Shown: positions 25,729 through 36,895 of the stretch, one piece after another
Position numbering within the stretch: the stretch's first letter is position 1
Layout of the letters: every line of letters starts with the position of its first letter
Assembly: GCA_022826825.1 (NCBI GenBank)
Contig: JAJDUD010000062.1
Coordinates: forward strand, 1 to 64,000
Direction of reading: 5' to 3'
From: Acidobacteriota bacterium
Lineage (GTDB): Bacteria; Acidobacteriota; Vicinamibacteria; Marinacidobacterales; Marinacidobacteraceae
DNA: 64,000 nt
Translations under genes and position numbers: made by a program
The notes under the pieces: generated by a model
The model's input: the letters and a program-made list of their open reading frames with translations, nothing else
Databases searched by the model: none
Told to the model about the DNA's origin: nothing

Positions 25729-25957
25729 TAACAGCCTGTGGACAATGCCTGGCTGCGTCCGTTCGCGGCGCAACGCGCCGCGGGGGTCGGGTGTGGGGAG
25801 GGGTTTCCCCTCCCCACGAAAACGTGGGGCGCGAATCGCGGAGCGAGGCGCGCCACCACCCCGTGGGGAAAGCGCCCCGCACGCACGGCGACCACGAGTT
25901 CGGGCGTGCGTGACGTACTGGGTACGGTGCGGGGTGCTTTTTCCACGGGATGCTAAT
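25729..25957. repeat. Palindromic multi-hairpin element C between rpsK and rpsD
   Basis: A 229-bp insertion. Outer arms start TAACAGCCTGTGGA (25729-25742) and end TCCACGGGATGCTA (25942-25955), the latter containing the TAG stop of rpsK. Inside are CGCGGCGC-AAC-GCGCCGCG (25764-25782), a perfect 11-bp hairpin GTGGGGAGGGG-TTT-CCCCTCCCCAC (25793-25817) and CACGCACG/CGTGCGTG (25880-25912). It shares its left end with element B but has a different core. Confidence 0.7.
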
Positions 25958-26354
25958 TCCGGCGTTTTTTTGGTGGCCGGCACCCGTTGTGCGGAATCGG
26001 GGTGACGTCCTTGATCGACTTCACCTCGATTCCGGCAGCCGCCACGGCCCGGATCGCTGCTTCGCGCCCGGCGCCGGGGCCCTTCACCTTGACGTCCACA
26101 TGAGTGCAGCCGAGGGCACGAGCTTCCCGTGAGGCCGCGCCGGCAGCCTGCTGCGCCGCGAACGGCGTCTGCTTCCGGGAACCCCGGAAACCCTGCGATC
26201 CGGCGCTGGCCCAACAGACCACGTTTCCGGCCGGATCCGCGAAGGTGATGATCGTGTTGTGGTACGTCGCCTGGATCGACACGACGCCAGCGGTCAGCGT
26301 GCGCTTCTCGCGCTTCTTTCCCGTCCGGCGGCGAGCTGTCTTCTTCTTTGCCAT
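25953..26354 (-). CDS. rpsK: Small ribosomal subunit protein uS11
   Basis: A 133-residue uS11. A Lys/Arg-rich start ([18 protein letters not shown]) precedes the conserved [17 protein letters not shown], the [14 protein letters not shown] helix and the basic C-terminus [17 protein letters not shown]. It forms part of the 30S platform near the mRNA exit. The stop TAG lies inside the distal arm of palindromic element C. Confidence 0.97.
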   Translation of the reverse strand: MAKKKTARRRTGKKREKRTLTAGVVSIQATYHNTIITFADPAGNVVCWASAGSQGFRGSRKQTPFAAQQAAGAASREARALGCTHVDVKVKGPGAGREAAIRAVAAAGIEVKSIKDVTPIPHNGCRPPKKRRN

Positions 26355-26365
26355 GTGCTGTTTCC

Positions 26366-26731
26366 CTAGCGCCGGCGCATTCCGACCCGGCGGGGACCGC
26401 GGCGGGTACGGGCGTTGGTCTTGGTGCGCTGGCCCCTGGCCGGGAGGCCCCGGCGATGACGGAGCCCGCGATAGCACCCGATGTCCATAAGGCGCTTCAG
26501 GTCCATCGAGATCCGCTTCCTCAGGTCTCCCTCAACGCCGCCTTCGTCGTCGATGGCCCGGCCGATCCGGCTCACCTCTTCCTCGGTCAGGTCGCTGACT
26601 CGGCGGTGGCGTTCGATACCGACCCTGTCGAGGATGGTCACCGCGCGGTGGGATCCCACGCCGTAGATGTACGTCAGCCCGATATCGATGCGCTTGGCGC
26701 GCGGCAGGTCAACGCCGGCAATTCTGGCCAT
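26366..26731 (-). CDS. rpsM: Small ribosomal subunit protein uS13
   Basis: A 121-residue uS13 with [22 protein letters not shown] at the start and the extended C-tail [24 protein letters not shown] that reaches the P-site tRNA. It is in standard order after rpmJ and 11 nt before rpsK. Confidence 0.97.
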   Translation of the reverse strand: MARIAGVDLPRAKRIDIGLTYIYGVGSHRAVTILDRVGIERHRRVSDLTEEEVSRIGRAIDDEGGVEGDLRKRISMDLKRLMDIGCYRGLRHRRGLPARGQRTKTNARTRRGPRRVGMRRR

Positions 26732-26818
26732 CGGTCAGTCTCTCCCTGTTTCCATCGTCCGGCCCGACAAACGATCGAACCGGAACGGAATTCCGCTTGC
26801 TGAGGTCGTCACGCTGTG

Positions 26819-26932
26819 TCACCCCTGCCGCTGCTTGTGCTTCGGGTTTTCGCAGATCACCCGTACGACCCCTCGGCGGCGGACGATCTTGCATTTGGCG
26901 CAGATACGCCGAACGGAGGCGCGAACCTTCAT
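26819..26932 (-). CDS. rpmJ: Large ribosomal subunit protein bL36 (zinc form)
   Basis: A 37-residue protein, [17 protein letters not shown] at the start and ending NPKHKQRQG. The Cys-x2-Cys (11, 14), Cys27 and His32 pattern marks the zinc-binding C+ form. It was found by reading between infA and rpsM, where the alpha operon normally carries rpmJ. Confidence 0.95.
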   Translation of the reverse strand: MKVRASVRRICAKCKIVRRRGVVRVICENPKHKQRQG

Positions 26933-26942
26933 GTTGCCGCTC

Positions 26943-27164
26943 CTACTTGCACCGGTAGACGATCCGGCCGCGGCTCAGGTCGTAGGGGGAAAGCTCTACC
27001 AACACGCGATCCCCCGGCAGTACCTTGATGAAACTCTTCCGCATCTTTCCCGACACGTGGGCGAGCACCTTGTGATCGCCGGTATCGAGCTTCACCCGGA
27101 ACATGGCGTTTGGCAGAGGCTCCATGACGGTCGCCTCCACCGAGATAGCGTCTTCCTTAGACAT
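26943..27164 (-). CDS. infA: Translation initiation factor IF-1
   Basis: A 73-residue OB-fold protein: [24 protein letters not shown] opens it and [16 protein letters not shown] with [14 protein letters not shown] closes the barrel. It binds the 30S A site during initiation. The ATG at 27164 lies inside the map gene (8-nt overlap); an upstream in-frame start would extend into map and is not needed. Confidence 0.97.
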   Translation of the reverse strand: MSKEDAISVEATVMEPLPNAMFRVKLDTGDHKVLAHVSGKMRKSFIKVLPGDRVLVELSPYDLSRGRIVYRCK

Positions 27165-27948
27165 GATCTTCCTCTGAACCCGGGTTGTCGGGTTTCTGCT
27201 TTCTGGGCTCCGCCAGAATCCAGGGACCACCCTCCATGACTGCGATGGATCGTTCGAAGTGCGCGGAGGCGCTGCCGTCCACGGTGACGACCGTCCAGCG
27301 ATCCCGCTTCACGCGCACGTCCGGGCTCCCGCGATTCACCATGGGTTCAATCGCGATCACGGCGCCCGGAATCAGGCGAGTCCGCTTGCGCGGATCATAG
27401 AAGTTCGGAATCCAGGGTTCGGCGTGCAGGCTCGTTCCGATCCCGTGCCCGCCGTATTCGCGCACCACGGAATAGCCGTGGCTTTCGGCATGGGCCTGCA
27501 CGGCCTGCCCGATGGCCGAAACGCAGTTTCCGGGACAGGCGGCTCCGATTCCGGCGTAGAGAGCGCCCTCGGTCACCTCCAGCAGACGCGCCACCTCTTG
27601 GTCGATCTGGCCGACGGCGACGGTGGTCGCGTTATCGCCGTAGTAGCCGTCCACGATACAGCCGAAGTCGAGGCTCACGATGTCGCCCTCCCTCAGCTTC
27701 CGCCAGCGGGACGGGATGCCGTGGACGACCTCGTCATTGACGGAAACGCACAGGGTCGCGGGGAATCCGTGATACCCCTTGAAGGCCGGAGTCACCCCGT
27801 GGCGTCTCAGGTTGTCGGCGGCCACGCGGTCAAGGTGCGCGGTGGTCACTCCCGGCTCCACGGTGCGCGCAAGCAGCTCCAGTGTCTCCACGGTAATCGC
27901 GTTGGCCTGGTGGAGCTTGTCCAGCTCGACGTCGGATCGGGAGATCAT
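27157..27948 (-). CDS. map: Type I methionine aminopeptidase
   Basis: A 263-residue metallopeptidase that removes the initiator Met. The ligands are recognisable: [16 protein letters not shown] (two Asp), [15 protein letters not shown] (His), AIEPMVNRG (Glu) and the final Glu in the HFERSIAV segment. The ATG at 27948 gives the family's usual N-terminus. It overlaps adk upstream by 4 nt and infA downstream by 8 nt, as in other spc/alpha junctions. Confidence 0.96.
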   Translation of the reverse strand: MISRSDVELDKLHQANAITVETLELLARTVEPGVTTAHLDRVAADNLRRHGVTPAFKGYHGFPATLCVSVNDEVVHGIPSRWRKLREGDIVSLDFGCIVDGYYGDNATTVAVGQIDQEVARLLEVTEGALYAGIGAACPGNCVSAIGQAVQAHAESHGYSVVREYGGHGIGTSLHAEPWIPNFYDPRKRTRLIPGAVIAIEPMVNRGSPDVRVKRDRWTVVTVDGSASAHFERSIAVMEGGPWILAEPRKQKPDNPGSEEDHV

Positions 27949-28541
27949 CTGGTCACCAACTGGGGGGTCGTGAGCGGTGCCGTCGCGAACGGCAGGGCAG
28001 CACACAGATGGCTGAAGACTTCGTCGCGGGACCCGAGTCCCGCGATGTTGACAGCGCGGTCCCCGTAGTGGTCGAGGAGCGGAAACGACTCGGATTCGTA
28101 GACCTCGAGCCGGCGGCGAAACGCTTCCTCGCTGTCGTCCTGCCGGCCGTCGGTTCCCCGCCTGCCGCGGACCCGGGCTGCCAGTTCCTCCGGGGGAACG
28201 GCGATGTTGACAATCCACTCGGCAGCTCCGAGCCTCGAGAGGACCCCGCCCAGCGCCCGGGCCTGCGCCTGATTCCGCGGATACCCGTCGAGAATGAAAC
28301 CCCGGCTGCAATCGGGAGCGGAAATCCTCTCCTCGACAATCCCCAGCACGATCTCGTCGCTCACCAGGCGGCCGGCCGCCATGATGTCGCGGGCCGCCAT
28401 ACCGAGTTCCGTGCCGTCCGCGACTGCCTGGCGGAGAATGGCCCCGGTCGAAATGTGGGGCAAACCCAGCGACTCGGCAAGCCGTGCCGCCTGGGTCCCC
28501 TTACCGGACCCGGGAGCGCCGAGGAGAATGATGGCGTTCAT
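27945..28541 (-). CDS. adk: Adenylate kinase (short LID form)
   Basis: A 198-residue kinase converting ATP + AMP to two ADP. The P-loop GAPGSGKGTQ is at 8-17, the AMP-binding helix HISTGAILRQAV follows, and GFILDGYPRNQAQA is conserved. The LID (RGRRGTDGRQDDSEEAFRRR) is short and lacks the zinc cysteines. It lies between secY and map, the classic spc position. Confidence 0.97.
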   Translation of the reverse strand: MNAIILLGAPGSGKGTQAARLAESLGLPHISTGAILRQAVADGTELGMAARDIMAAGRLVSDEIVLGIVEERISAPDCSRGFILDGYPRNQAQARALGGVLSRLGAAEWIVNIAVPPEELAARVRGRRGTDGRQDDSEEAFRRRLEVYESESFPLLDHYGDRAVNIAGLGSRDEVFSHLCAALPFATAPLTTPQLVTR

Positions 28542-28558
28542 GTCAGCTCCGGCAAACC

Positions 28559-29940
<1,382 letters not shown>

Positions 29941-29944
<4 letters not shown>

Positions 29945-30462
29945 TTCTGGCTATGGGAGTTGCCGGCTGCGCCAATGAGGTCTGCGGTTCCACCGGCGGC
30001 TTCGATCTTCCGGCGGGCGGAAGCGCTGAAGGCGTGGGCGCGGACGGTGAGCCGCCGCCCCAGCTCGCCTCCGCCAAGGACCTTGATGCGGAACGGCCGG
30101 GGGCGGACCAGCAGCGGGGGTCCTTCCGGGTGCGGCCGGTAGATCCGCGCACCCTGAATCAGGCGGGCGGCCACCAATTCGATCGCGCCGACGGTCGCGC
30201 CGTCTTCGAAACGGTTGAGGTCGCCCAGATTGACGACCTCCTGGCGGGTTCTGAAGATGTTCGTGAACCCGCGCTTCGGCACGCGGCGGACGAGAGGCAT
30301 CTGCCCGCCCTCAAAGCCCCGGCGGAGGGAGTACCCGGATCGCGACTTGGCGCCCTTGTGGCCGCGACCGGCGGTCTTGCCGGTTCCTGATCCGGGACCA
30401 CGTCCCACCCGCTTGCGGGGTCGGACGGCGCCCTCGGGCGGCGCCAGTTCATGAAGGCTCAC
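29941..30462 (-). CDS. rplO: Large ribosomal subunit protein uL15
   Basis: A 173-residue uL15 beginning [35 protein letters not shown], with [18 protein letters not shown] following. The C-terminal part ([21 protein letters not shown]) completes the fold; it is longer than the usual 145-150 residues. The start codon is GTG. Confidence 0.97.
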
Positions 30463-30474
30463 TTGCTCTGGTCC

Positions 30475-30729
30475 TCACTCACCATCGGCCGATCCGGCCG
30501 TCTCTGGCACATGTGCGTCTTCGACGATGCGGACGAGGTGCGGAACGCGCCGCACCATCCCGCGGATCATCGGGTTGTCAGGCCGGGAAGCGGTCGCTCC
30601 CAGCCGGCGAAGCCCCAGGCCCTTCACGACTTCGCGCTGATAGCGGGTCGTGCCGGCCAAACCGCGCACGAGTTGCAAAACGAGCCTCGGCTGCGCCGGG
30701 TTGACCGTGGTGTCTTCGGGCTGTGTCAT
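30475..30729 (-). CDS. rpmD: Large ribosomal subunit protein uL30
   Basis: An 84-residue uL30. The core LVLQLVRGLAGTTRYQREVVKGLGLRRLG and the NPMIRGMVRRVPHLVRI segment are typical. Both ends are extended by acidic or polar residues compared with the usual 60 residues. It follows palindromic element A, whose arm ends 4 nt before the ATG, and no clear Shine-Dalgarno is visible there. Confidence 0.93.
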   Translation of the reverse strand: MTQPEDTTVNPAQPRLVLQLVRGLAGTTRYQREVVKGLGLRRLGATASRPDNPMIRGMVRRVPHLVRIVEDAHVPETAGSADGE

Positions 30730-30733
30730 GACG

Positions 30734-30920
30734 CTAGGAGGCGGTGGTGGAACTCGGGTGAGCGCCGAGCCTGGTGAGGCGCCCGGCTGACAAGGCGCGT
30801 GAGGGAGGAATACCGGGTGTATTCCGACCGAAACGCAACGATGACGGCCGCGTAGCGGCCCGGTTCAGCCGGGATGCATCGCCGGGCGAACGCCGCGTGA
30901 GTTTCACCACAGCCTCCTAG
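30734..30920. repeat. Palindromic core-sharing element A between rpsE and rpmD
   Basis: A 187-bp insertion with 22-nt outer arms, 30734-30755 and 30899-30920: 20 Watson-Crick pairs, one G-T and one mismatch. The right arm carries the TAG stop of rpsE. Inside are CCCGGCTG (30782-30789)/CAGCCGGG (30867-30874) with the ATGCATCGCC motif after it, GCGT/ACGC, the apical hairpin GGAATAC/GTATTCC and GGCCGC-GTA-GCGGCC. The core matches elements B, D and E. Confidence 0.75.
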
Positions 30921-31483
30921 GCCCGGATCTCCGCCTCGATGTGGCTCACGTCTTTCCCCCGCAGCTCCGCCACGGCGGCCTTCGAGCGCAGGGAGAGGAG
31001 CGCGACCATCGTCGCTTCCACCACGTTCTTGGGATTCGCGGTGCCGAGCGATTTGGTCAGGATGTCCTTGATTCCGGCCAGCTCGATGACGGCGCGCACC
31101 GGGCCGCCGGCGATCACCCCGGTCCCCTCCGACGCCGGCTTCAGCAGGACCCGGCCCGCTCCGAATACGCCCACGACCTCGTGAGCGATGGTGCTTCCCT
31201 CGCGCGGAACCGTCGTCAGATTCTTCTTGGCGATCTCGATTCCCTTCTTGATCGCCGCCGGCACCTCGCGCGCCTTGCCGAGACCGAAACCCACGCGGCC
31301 GTCCTCGTTTCCAACGACAACCAGCGCGGAGAAGGAGAGGTTCTTTCCGCCCTTGACCACCTTGGTCACCCGGTTGATCGAGACGACCTTGTCCTTGAGA
31401 TCGGGATCGCCGGTGCGCTCCACCTGCGTGTTGCGCGAACCGCTGCGAGGCCTCGATCGGCCACCCGCATCCATGCTCAGCAC
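30917..31483 (-). CDS. rpsE: Small ribosomal subunit protein uS5
   Basis: A 188-residue uS5 with the double-stranded-RNA-binding part ([29 protein letters not shown]) and the second domain ([24 protein letters not shown]). The [21 protein letters not shown] helix is intact. It contributes to decoding fidelity and mRNA unwinding. It overlaps rplR by 7 nt, and its stop lies in the arm of element A. Confidence 0.97.
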   Translation of the reverse strand: MLSMDAGGRSRPRSGSRNTQVERTGDPDLKDKVVSINRVTKVVKGGKNLSFSALVVVGNEDGRVGFGLGKAREVPAAIKKGIEIAKKNLTTVPREGSTIAHEVVGVFGAGRVLLKPASEGTGVIAGGPVRAVIELAGIKDILTKSLGTANPKNVVEATMVALLSLRSKAAVAELRGKDVSHIEAEIRA

Positions 31484-31830
31484 TGAACCCCTCCATTCCT
31501 CACCGCGTCGGCGAGGGCCTTGATCCGGCCGTGGTACTGGGCCCCGCCGCGATCGAAGACCACCGTCCCGATGCCGGCTGCACGGGCCCGCTCGGCGAGC
31601 TTCTCGCCGACCAGAGCGGCGCCCTTGGCGTTTCCACCATCCTCGATCCCGGTCTCGCGGCTTCCCGCGGCGACCAGGGTCGCGCCGGCAGCGTCATCGA
31701 TCACCTGCGCATAGATGTGCTTCAACGAGCGATAGACCGCGAGCCGCGGGCGCCCGGCGGTGCCGGTGATCTTCCGGCGAATGCGGGCATGGATGCGCCG
31801 CCTTCGCTGGCGACGGGTCGTGATTCGCAT
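31477..31830 (-). CDS. rplR: Large ribosomal subunit protein uL18
   Basis: A 117-residue 5S rRNA-binding protein: [36 protein letters not shown] and the C-terminal [25 protein letters not shown] are canonical. It is in standard spc order between rplF and rpsE. Confidence 0.97.
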   Translation of the reverse strand: MRITTRRQRRRRIHARIRRKITGTAGRPRLAVYRSLKHIYAQVIDDAAGATLVAAGSRETGIEDGGNAKGAALVGEKLAERARAAGIGTVVFDRGGAQYHGRIKALADAVRNGGVQC

Positions 31831-31863
31831 GGCTCCCTTGTCCTCGAGCTCTTGTCCTCGGGG

Positions 31864-32397
31864 TCAGGCCCCGGTCTTTCCTGCCTTCTTGATGAGACGC
31901 TCGCCGGTGTAGCGAACTCCCTTCTGCTTGTACGGGTCCGGTTTGCGGAGCGCGCGGATGCGCGCCGCCACCTCGCCGACGACCTGCTTGTCGGCGCCCG
32001 AGACGACGACGTGGGTGTTTTTCTCGATCCGCACGTCGATCCCGTCGGGCAATGTGAACTCGATGGGGTGGGAATAGCCGAGCGCGAAGGAGACGTTGCG
32101 TCCCTTCACCTGCGCGCGGTAGCCGACTCCCACGATGTCAAGCTCCTTCTGGAAGCCCTGGGAGACGCCGGTCACCGCGTTCGCGAGGAGCGCCCGGGTG
32201 AGCCCCCAGATCGCCCTGTTCCCCGAAGCCTCCCGAAGGGACACCTGGGCGACACTGCCGTCGAGCTTCACCTGGATGCCCGGGAGGATCGGACTCGTAA
32301 GGACACCCTTGGGGCCCTTCACGCGGATCTCGGAACTCTCGATGGTGATCGAGACCCCGGACGGGACCGGGATCGGCTTGGCGCCTATGCGGGACAT
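31864..32397 (-). CDS. rplF: Large ribosomal subunit protein uL6
   Basis: A 177-residue uL6 with [43 protein letters not shown] and the closing [24 protein letters not shown]. It lies near the sarcin-ricin loop and the factor-binding site. Confidence 0.98.
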   Translation of the reverse strand: MSRIGAKPIPVPSGVSITIESSEIRVKGPKGVLTSPILPGIQVKLDGSVAQVSLREASGNRAIWGLTRALLANAVTGVSQGFQKELDIVGVGYRAQVKGRNVSFALGYSHPIEFTLPDGIDVRIEKNTHVVVSGADKQVVGEVAARIRALRKPDPYKQKGVRYTGERLIKKAGKTGA

Positions 32398-32401
32398 CGG
32401 C

Positions 32402-32797
32402 CTACCACACCTGGCAAAGGACTTCTCCGCCCACGCCGAGATGGCGCGCCTGCCGGCCCGTCATCACCCCGCGGGAGGTGGAGAGCACGGTGACGCCGAG
32501 CCCTCCCTGCGCCTTGGGAATCTTCTGGTGCGACACATAGACGCGGGTGCCGGGCCTCGAGATCCGCTTGAGCCCGCTCAGCGCGTCCCGATTGCCGGGC
32601 AGGCGCCGCAACTTGATGCGGATGGCGTCCTGTGGCGGAGAGGAGCGGCGCTCCCACCCGTCCACGTACCCCTCCTCGTGAAGGATGCGGGCGATCTCCT
32701 CTTTCAGCTTCGAAGCGGGGATCTCGACGAAGTCGTGCCGCGCCTGAATCGCGTTGCGAAGACGGGTGAGCATGTCGGCCACCGGGTCAGACCACAT
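32402..32797 (-). CDS. rpsH: Small ribosomal subunit protein uS8
   Basis: A 131-residue uS8: [33 protein letters not shown] at the start and [28 protein letters not shown] at the end. I chose the ATG at 32797, 7 nt after GGGAGG; a GTG one codon upstream is an alternative. In many bacteria uS8 represses the spc operon by binding its mRNA. Confidence 0.97.
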   Translation of the reverse strand: MWSDPVADMLTRLRNAIQARHDFVEIPASKLKEEIARILHEEGYVDGWERRSSPPQDAIRIKLRRLPGNRDALSGLKRISRPGTRVYVSHQKIPKAQGGLGVTVLSTSRGVMTGRQARHLGVGGEVLCQVW

Positions 32798-32809
32798 CAC
32801 AGAGCCTCC

Positions 32810-32995
32810 CTACCAACTCGCCTTGATGACACCGGGGATCTCCCCCGCGAGCGCCAGCTTCCGGAAGCACAGACGGCAGAGCCCGAACTTCCGGAGATAG
32901 GCCCGTGGGCGGCCACAACTCAGGCAGCGGTTGTAGCGCCGCACCTCGAACTTGGGCCGCTTCCTTGCCTTGGCAATGAGTGATTTCTTCGCCAA
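32810..32995 (-). CDS. rpsZ: Small ribosomal subunit protein uS14, zinc-binding short form
   Basis: A 61-residue protein, the short type Z uS14. It has two CxxC pairs (CLSC near 24-27 and CRLC near 40-43) that hold zinc and ends [11 protein letters not shown]. It follows element B and precedes rpsH by 9 nt. Confidence 0.97.
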   Translation of the reverse strand: MAKKSLIAKARKRPKFEVRRYNRCLSCGRPRAYLRKFGLCRLCFRKLALAGEIPGVIKASW

Positions 32996-33014
32996 AACCC
33001 TCTCCTCTGCTTCT

Positions 33015-33235
33015 TAACAGCCTGTGGTGGAACTCACGTGAGCACCGACCCCCCACCGGGAGAACTGGTGCCCGCTGGGCCTCGCTGACCAGGCGCGCGA
33101 GGGAGGAATACCTGGCGTATTTCGACCGAAGCGCAACGATGAGCGAGCCAGGGGCGAGCGGCCAGTCCTCCCGGTGGGGGCCAGCGGGGATTCAGCGGGT
33201 GTCGAATGCCGCGTGAGTCTTGTCACAGGCCGTTA
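33015..33235. repeat. Palindromic core-sharing element B between rplE and rpsZ
   Basis: A 221-bp insertion with 24-nt outer arms, 33015-33038 and 33212-33235: 18 Watson-Crick, four G-T and two A-C positions. Inside, CCCGCTGG/CCAGCGGG replaces the CCCGGCTG/CAGCCGGG stem of element A, GCGC pairs with GCGC, and the apical hairpin is GGAATAC/GTATTTC. It is longer than A because of extra CCCCACCGGGAG/CTCCCGGTGGGGG arms (about 33050 and 33168). Confidence 0.72.
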
Positions 33236-33246
33236 TCTCCTGGGTA

Positions 33247-33795
33247 CTACGCTTCCCGGCGGGCGAACGGCATGCCGAAGGCGCGGAGCAGCTCTCGCGC
33301 GTCCTCGTCGCTCGTCGCGGTCGTGCAGATGGTCACGTTCATCCCGCGCGTCTTCTCGATCTTCGAGTAGTCGATCTCGGGGAACACGGATTGGTCCGTC
33401 AGGCCCAGGGTGTAGTTGCCCCGGCCATCGAAGGCGCGGTCCGAGACACCGCGAAAGTCGTGCACCCGAGGCAACGCGATGTTGATCAACCGGTCCATGA
33501 ATTCGTACATCCGGACTCCGCGCAGCGTGACCCGCACGCCTACCGGCATGCCGTCCCGGATCTTGAAATTGGCGATGGACTTCCGGGCCCGCGTCACTAC
33601 CGGCCGTTGCCCGGTAATCGCCGTCAGGTCCGCGACCGCGGCGTCGATGAACTTGTGCTCCCGCGCCCCTTCTCCAACGCCCATGTTGACGACGACCTTG
33701 GTAACTCGAGGTACCGCGTGCACGCTGGCAATCTCCAGCCTGGTGCGCAGATCGGGAGCGATCGTCTCCCGGTACCGGGAACGAAGACGGCTCAC
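33247..33795 (-). CDS. rplE: Large ribosomal subunit protein uL5
   Basis: A 182-residue 5S rRNA-binding protein: [52 protein letters not shown] and [21 protein letters not shown] are diagnostic. A GTG start overlaps the rplX stop by 4 nt. The stop is 12 nt before the arm of element B. Confidence 0.97.
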   Translation of the reverse strand: MSRLRSRYRETIAPDLRTRLEIASVHAVPRVTKVVVNMGVGEGAREHKFIDAAVADLTAITGQRPVVTRARKSIANFKIRDGMPVGVRVTLRGVRMYEFMDRLINIALPRVHDFRGVSDRAFDGRGNYTLGLTDQSVFPEIDYSKIEKTRGMNVTICTTATSDEDARELLRAFGMPFARREA

Positions 33796-34145
33796 TTGTC
33801 AATCACTCCCTGCGAACGGACGCTCACCCGAACCTTGCGTCCATCGGTCAGCCGGGTCCTCCCGGTTCGGGTCGGGAGATTGGTCTCCGGGTCCACGATC
33901 ATCACGTTGCTGATCGCGATCGAGGCTTCGCGTTCGACGACACCACCCTTGATGTTCTGTCGCGGGTTCGCTTTCGTGTGCCGCTTGATCATGTTGATGC
34001 CCTCGACGAGCACGCGTCCGGTTTCAGGAAAGACCCGGAGGATCCGTCCCCGCTTTCCCAGGTCGCTGCCGGCCATGATCTGGACGAGGTCGTTCTTGCG
34101 AACGTGCAGTCGCCGCGGCGGAGCTGCGCTCTTCTTCCGGGACAT
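33792..34145 (-). CDS. rplX: Large ribosomal subunit protein uL24
   Basis: A 117-residue uL24 with the KOW motif ([26 protein letters not shown]) and [29 protein letters not shown]. The ATG at 34145 sits 10 nt after GGAGG. A GTG two codons upstream overlaps the rplN stop and is an alternative. It initiates 50S assembly. Confidence 0.96.
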   Translation of the reverse strand: MSRKKSAAPPRRLHVRKNDLVQIMAGSDLGKRGRILRVFPETGRVLVEGINMIKRHTKANPRQNIKGGVVEREASIAISNVMIVDPETNLPTRTGRTRLTDGRKVRVSVRSQGVIDK

Positions 34146-34147
34146 CG

Positions 34148-34516
34148 TCACAGGACCTCCGGAGCGAGCGAAACGATCTTCATGAACTGACGCTCTCGCA
34201 GTTCGCGGGCGACCGGACCGAATACCCGGGTTCCGGTGGGCTCGCGCTGCTCGTTGATCAGCACTGCGGCGTTGTCACCAAAGCGGATGTAGGACCCGTC
34301 CGCCCGGCGGTGTTCCTTCCGGGTCCTCACGATCACGGCCTTGACGACCGTCCCTTTCTTGACCGCACTCCCCGGGGCGGCTTCACGGACCGAGGCGGTA
34401 ATGACATCCCCGAGCCGGGCAATGCGGCCCACCCCGCCCCCAAGCGGAAGGATGCAGGTGACCCGGCGGGCGCCGGAGTTGTCGGCGACCTGCAGCACCG
34501 ACTGCATCTGGATCAT
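34148..34516 (-). CDS. rplN: Large ribosomal subunit protein uL14
   Basis: A 122-residue uL14, the exact family length, from [19 protein letters not shown] to VSLAPEVL. The [28 protein letters not shown] segment is conserved. It opens the spc cluster. The start lies 4 nt inside the end of rpsQ. Confidence 0.98.
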   Translation of the reverse strand: MIQMQSVLQVADNSGARRVTCILPLGGGVGRIARLGDVITASVREAAPGSAVKKGTVVKAVIVRTRKEHRRADGSYIRFGDNAAVLINEQREPTGTRVFGPVARELRERQFMKIVSLAPEVL

Positions 34517-34758
34517 GTGGCGCGCTCCACAACCTTGAGCAGCCGGAAACGTTTCGTCCGGGAAAGCGGACGGCATTCCTCGATCTGGACGCGGTCCCCG
34601 ATGCGGCCCTCGTTCTTCTCGTCGTGAACCGCGAAGCGGGTGGACTTGCGGTACCGGCGCTTGTACAGGCGGTGTTCCACCAGGCGCTCCACGAGCACCG
34701 TGATGGTCTTTTCGGCGCCGCTGGCGACCACGGTTCCGGTCCTGATCAGTCTTGGCAT
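34513..34758 (-). CDS. rpsQ: Small ribosomal subunit protein uS17
   Basis: An 81-residue OB-fold protein: [53 protein letters not shown]. The ATG at 34758 aligns with the usual N-terminus; a GTG at 34779 would add seven residues. It binds 16S rRNA early in assembly. Confidence 0.96.
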   Translation of the reverse strand: MPRLIRTGTVVASGAEKTITVLVERLVEHRLYKRRYRKSTRFAVHDEKNEGRIGDRVQIEECRPLSRTKRFRLLKVVERAT

Positions 34759-34785
34759 GACGGTTCTTCTCGTACTCACCGGCCT

Positions 34786-35016
34786 CTAGGAATCGGAGGC
34801 GCTGCTCCCCGGGGCATCGGCCCCGATCTCGAGCTCGCGCTCCCTCATGATCGTCTGGAGCCGGGCGACCTGGCGCCGCAGCACCTTGACCTTGTGCGTG
34901 TGACCGAGCTGACCGGTAGCGGCCTCGAGCCGGGCCTCGAACAGATCCCGCGTCACTTCCTGCTGCTTCCTCACGAGTTCGTCGTGGGTCAGCTCACGAA
35001 CCCGGGCGGCCTTCAC
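34786..35016 (-). CDS. rpmC: Large ribosomal subunit protein uL29
   Basis: A 76-residue two-helix protein with [32 protein letters not shown] and [19 protein letters not shown]. It has a short acidic/Ser tail. It sits at the tunnel exit next to uL23. A GTG start overlaps the rplP stop. Confidence 0.96.
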   Translation of the reverse strand: MKAARVRELTHDELVRKQQEVTRDLFEARLEAATGQLGHTHKVKVLRRQVARLQTIMRERELEIGADAPGSSASDS

Positions 35017-35435
35017 GACGATTCCTCCTCAAAGCGGCCGACGAACTGCGTCTTCACCGGAAGCTTGTGGCTCGCCCGGCGCATCGCCTCGATGGCCTGT
35101 TCCCGGCTGACGCCTTCCATTTCGAAGAGAACCCGCCCCGGACGCACCACGGCGACCCATCCCTCGGGCCCGCCTTTTCCCTTGCCCATCCGGGTCTCCT
35201 GGGGTTTCTTGGTCACTGGTTTGTCGGGGAAGATCCGGATCCAGACCCGCCCGGTCCGCCGGATGAAACGGGTGATGGCCACCCGCGCCGACTCGATCTG
35301 ACGATTGGTGATCCATCCCGGCTCCAGCGTCTTGAGGCCAAAGTCTCCGAACGCCACGGTCTGTCCCGTCCAGGACATGCCGCGCATGCGGCCGCGCTGC
35401 TGTTTCCGGTACCGGGTTTTCTTCGGCATCAGCAT
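35013..35435 (-). CDS. rplP: Large ribosomal subunit protein uL16
   Basis: A 140-residue uL16 beginning [19 protein letters not shown], with [19 protein letters not shown] and [21 protein letters not shown]; the latter carries the Arg reached by the hydroxylase in some bacteria. The extension contacts the A and P sites. Confidence 0.97.
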   Translation of the reverse strand: MLMPKKTRYRKQQRGRMRGMSWTGQTVAFGDFGLKTLEPGWITNRQIESARVAITRFIRRTGRVWIRIFPDKPVTKKPQETRMGKGKGGPEGWVAVVRPGRVLFEMEGVSREQAIEAMRRASHKLPVKTQFVGRFEEESS

Positions 35436-35466
35436 GGCGTTTCTCCTCCCAGATCCTCTTGAGGCC

Positions 35467-36165
35467 TCAACCGGCGCTTGCCTCTTCGGAGCCGGAGGCT
35501 GACGGCTTCAAGGAAATCTCCGGACGCCCGGACCGGTTCACCGCGTCGCTGACGCCCCGGTAGACCCAACACTTGACCCCGATCTGACCGTAGGTCGTGA
35601 AGGCTTCGGCGAGCCCGTACTCGATGTCGGCCCGCAGCGTGTGGAGCGGGAGCTGTCCCTCCAGATACCACTCCGCCCGGGCGATGTCAGCCCCGTTGAG
35701 ACGTCCGGCGCACCGGATGCGGACACCCTTGGCCCCGTTGCGCATGGTGTTCTCGACGGCCTTCCGCATCGCGCGCCGGAATGCGATCCGCTTCTCGAGT
35801 TGGAGGGCGATGGACTCGGCAACCAACTGTGGGTCGAGCTCGGGCTTGATGACCTCGAGAGGCCGAATGTGGACTTCCTTGCCGGTGCGCTTGCGGAGAT
35901 CGCGCGTCAGCTTCTCCACCTCCGTCCCCTTTCGGCCGATGATGATTCCGGGCCTCGAGGTGTGGATGTAGATGTTGAGCTTGTTGCCCGGCCGCTCGAT
36001 CTCCACCCGCGAAATACCCGCGTGGTACAGGCGGCGCTTGAGAAGGCGCCGCAGCTTCAGGTCTTCGTGCAGCGAATCCCGGTAAGCGCTGTCCGCGAAC
36101 CAGCGGGAACGCCAGGTCTTGCTGTATCCAAGCCTGAAGCCGTGCGGGTGTACTTTTTGACCCAT
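35467..36165 (-). CDS. rpsC: Small ribosomal subunit protein uS3
   Basis: A 232-residue uS3 starting [18 protein letters not shown], with the KH domain ([16 protein letters not shown]) and the C-terminal domain ([27 protein letters not shown] region). A short Ser/Ala/Glu tail ends the protein. It forms the mRNA entry site. Confidence 0.98.
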   Translation of the reverse strand: MGQKVHPHGFRLGYSKTWRSRWFADSAYRDSLHEDLKLRRLLKRRLYHAGISRVEIERPGNKLNIYIHTSRPGIIIGRKGTEVEKLTRDLRKRTGKEVHIRPLEVIKPELDPQLVAESIALQLEKRIAFRRAMRKAVENTMRNGAKGVRIRCAGRLNGADIARAEWYLEGQLPLHTLRADIEYGLAEAFTTYGQIGVKCWVYRGVSDAVNRSGRPEISLKPSASGSEEASAG

Positions 36166-36167
36166 TC

Positions 36168-36527
36168 CTATTCCTCTTCGATGGCGGTTACGCGGATCGT
36201 GTAGTGGGTGGTTCGCCGCCGAATGCGACGGATGCGGGCCCGCCGGCCGCTCCGGGCGATCGCCCGGGCCGGTCCCTGGTCGGCAAACGCCTCGGAAACC
36301 ACGAGCTTGTCCTCATCGATCCGCCTCGCTTCGCCGAGGGCCTTCGTCTGGGCATTCGCGATGGCCGACCGCAGCACCTTCTCGATGATGGGCGCCGGCG
36401 CGCGATTCGTGTTCTGCAACACCGAAATGGCATCCGGCGCGGGCTTGTCGCGGATGAGGTCGAGAACAAGCCGGGCCTTCTGAACCGAACCGGGGACGGC
36501 TGTCGCCCGGGCAACCGCTTCGATCAC
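36168..36527 (-). CDS. rplV: Large ribosomal subunit protein uL22
   Basis: A 119-residue uL22 from a GTG start: [31 protein letters not shown] and the beta-hairpin tip region [31 protein letters not shown], which lines the peptide tunnel where macrolides act. It ends 2 nt before the rpsC start. Confidence 0.97.
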   Translation of the reverse strand: MIEAVARATAVPGSVQKARLVLDLIRDKPAPDAISVLQNTNRAPAPIIEKVLRSAIANAQTKALGEARRIDEDKLVVSEAFADQGPARAIARSGRRARIRRIRRRTTHYTIRVTAIEEE

Positions 36528-36555
36528 GGTGTCACCCCCGTTCGCGAGCGCGGTC

Positions 36556-36840
36556 TCATCGGCGCGCCCTCGACTTCTCGGTCTTCACCTTGTGGCCCTT
36601 GAAGGTCCGCGTCGGCGAGAACTCACCGAGTTTGTGACCCACCATGTTGTCGGTCACATAGACGGGAATGAACTTGCGGCCGTTGTGAACGGCGAAGGTC
36701 AGACCCACCATCTGCGGAACGATCGTGGAGCGCCGTGACCAGGTCTTGATGATCGTCTGCCGGCGCGCAAGGTGCGCGTCTTCGACCTTCCGGATCAGGC
36801 TTTCCTCGATGTACGGGCCCTTTTGAATCGAACGCGGCAT
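36556..36840 (-). CDS. rpsS: Small ribosomal subunit protein uS19
   Basis: A 94-residue uS19: [65 protein letters not shown] read in sections along the chain. It binds the 30S head with uS13. Standard S10 cluster position. Confidence 0.98.
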   Translation of the reverse strand: MPRSIQKGPYIEESLIRKVEDAHLARRQTIIKTWSRRSTIVPQMVGLTFAVHNGRKFIPVYVTDNMVGHKLGEFSPTRTFKGHKVKTEKSRARR

Positions 36841-36895
36841 TCTCTGGTCCTTTTCTGATCCCTGTTCCGATCCTCGTGTTCCGGGGTTCCCCGCT

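Noticed and set aside
33015-33235. Integron attC site
   Set aside because: The TAAC...GTTA ends and palindromic form recall attC, but the right end reads GTTATCT, not GTTRRRY, and there is no integrase or cassette array; the hosts are essential operons.
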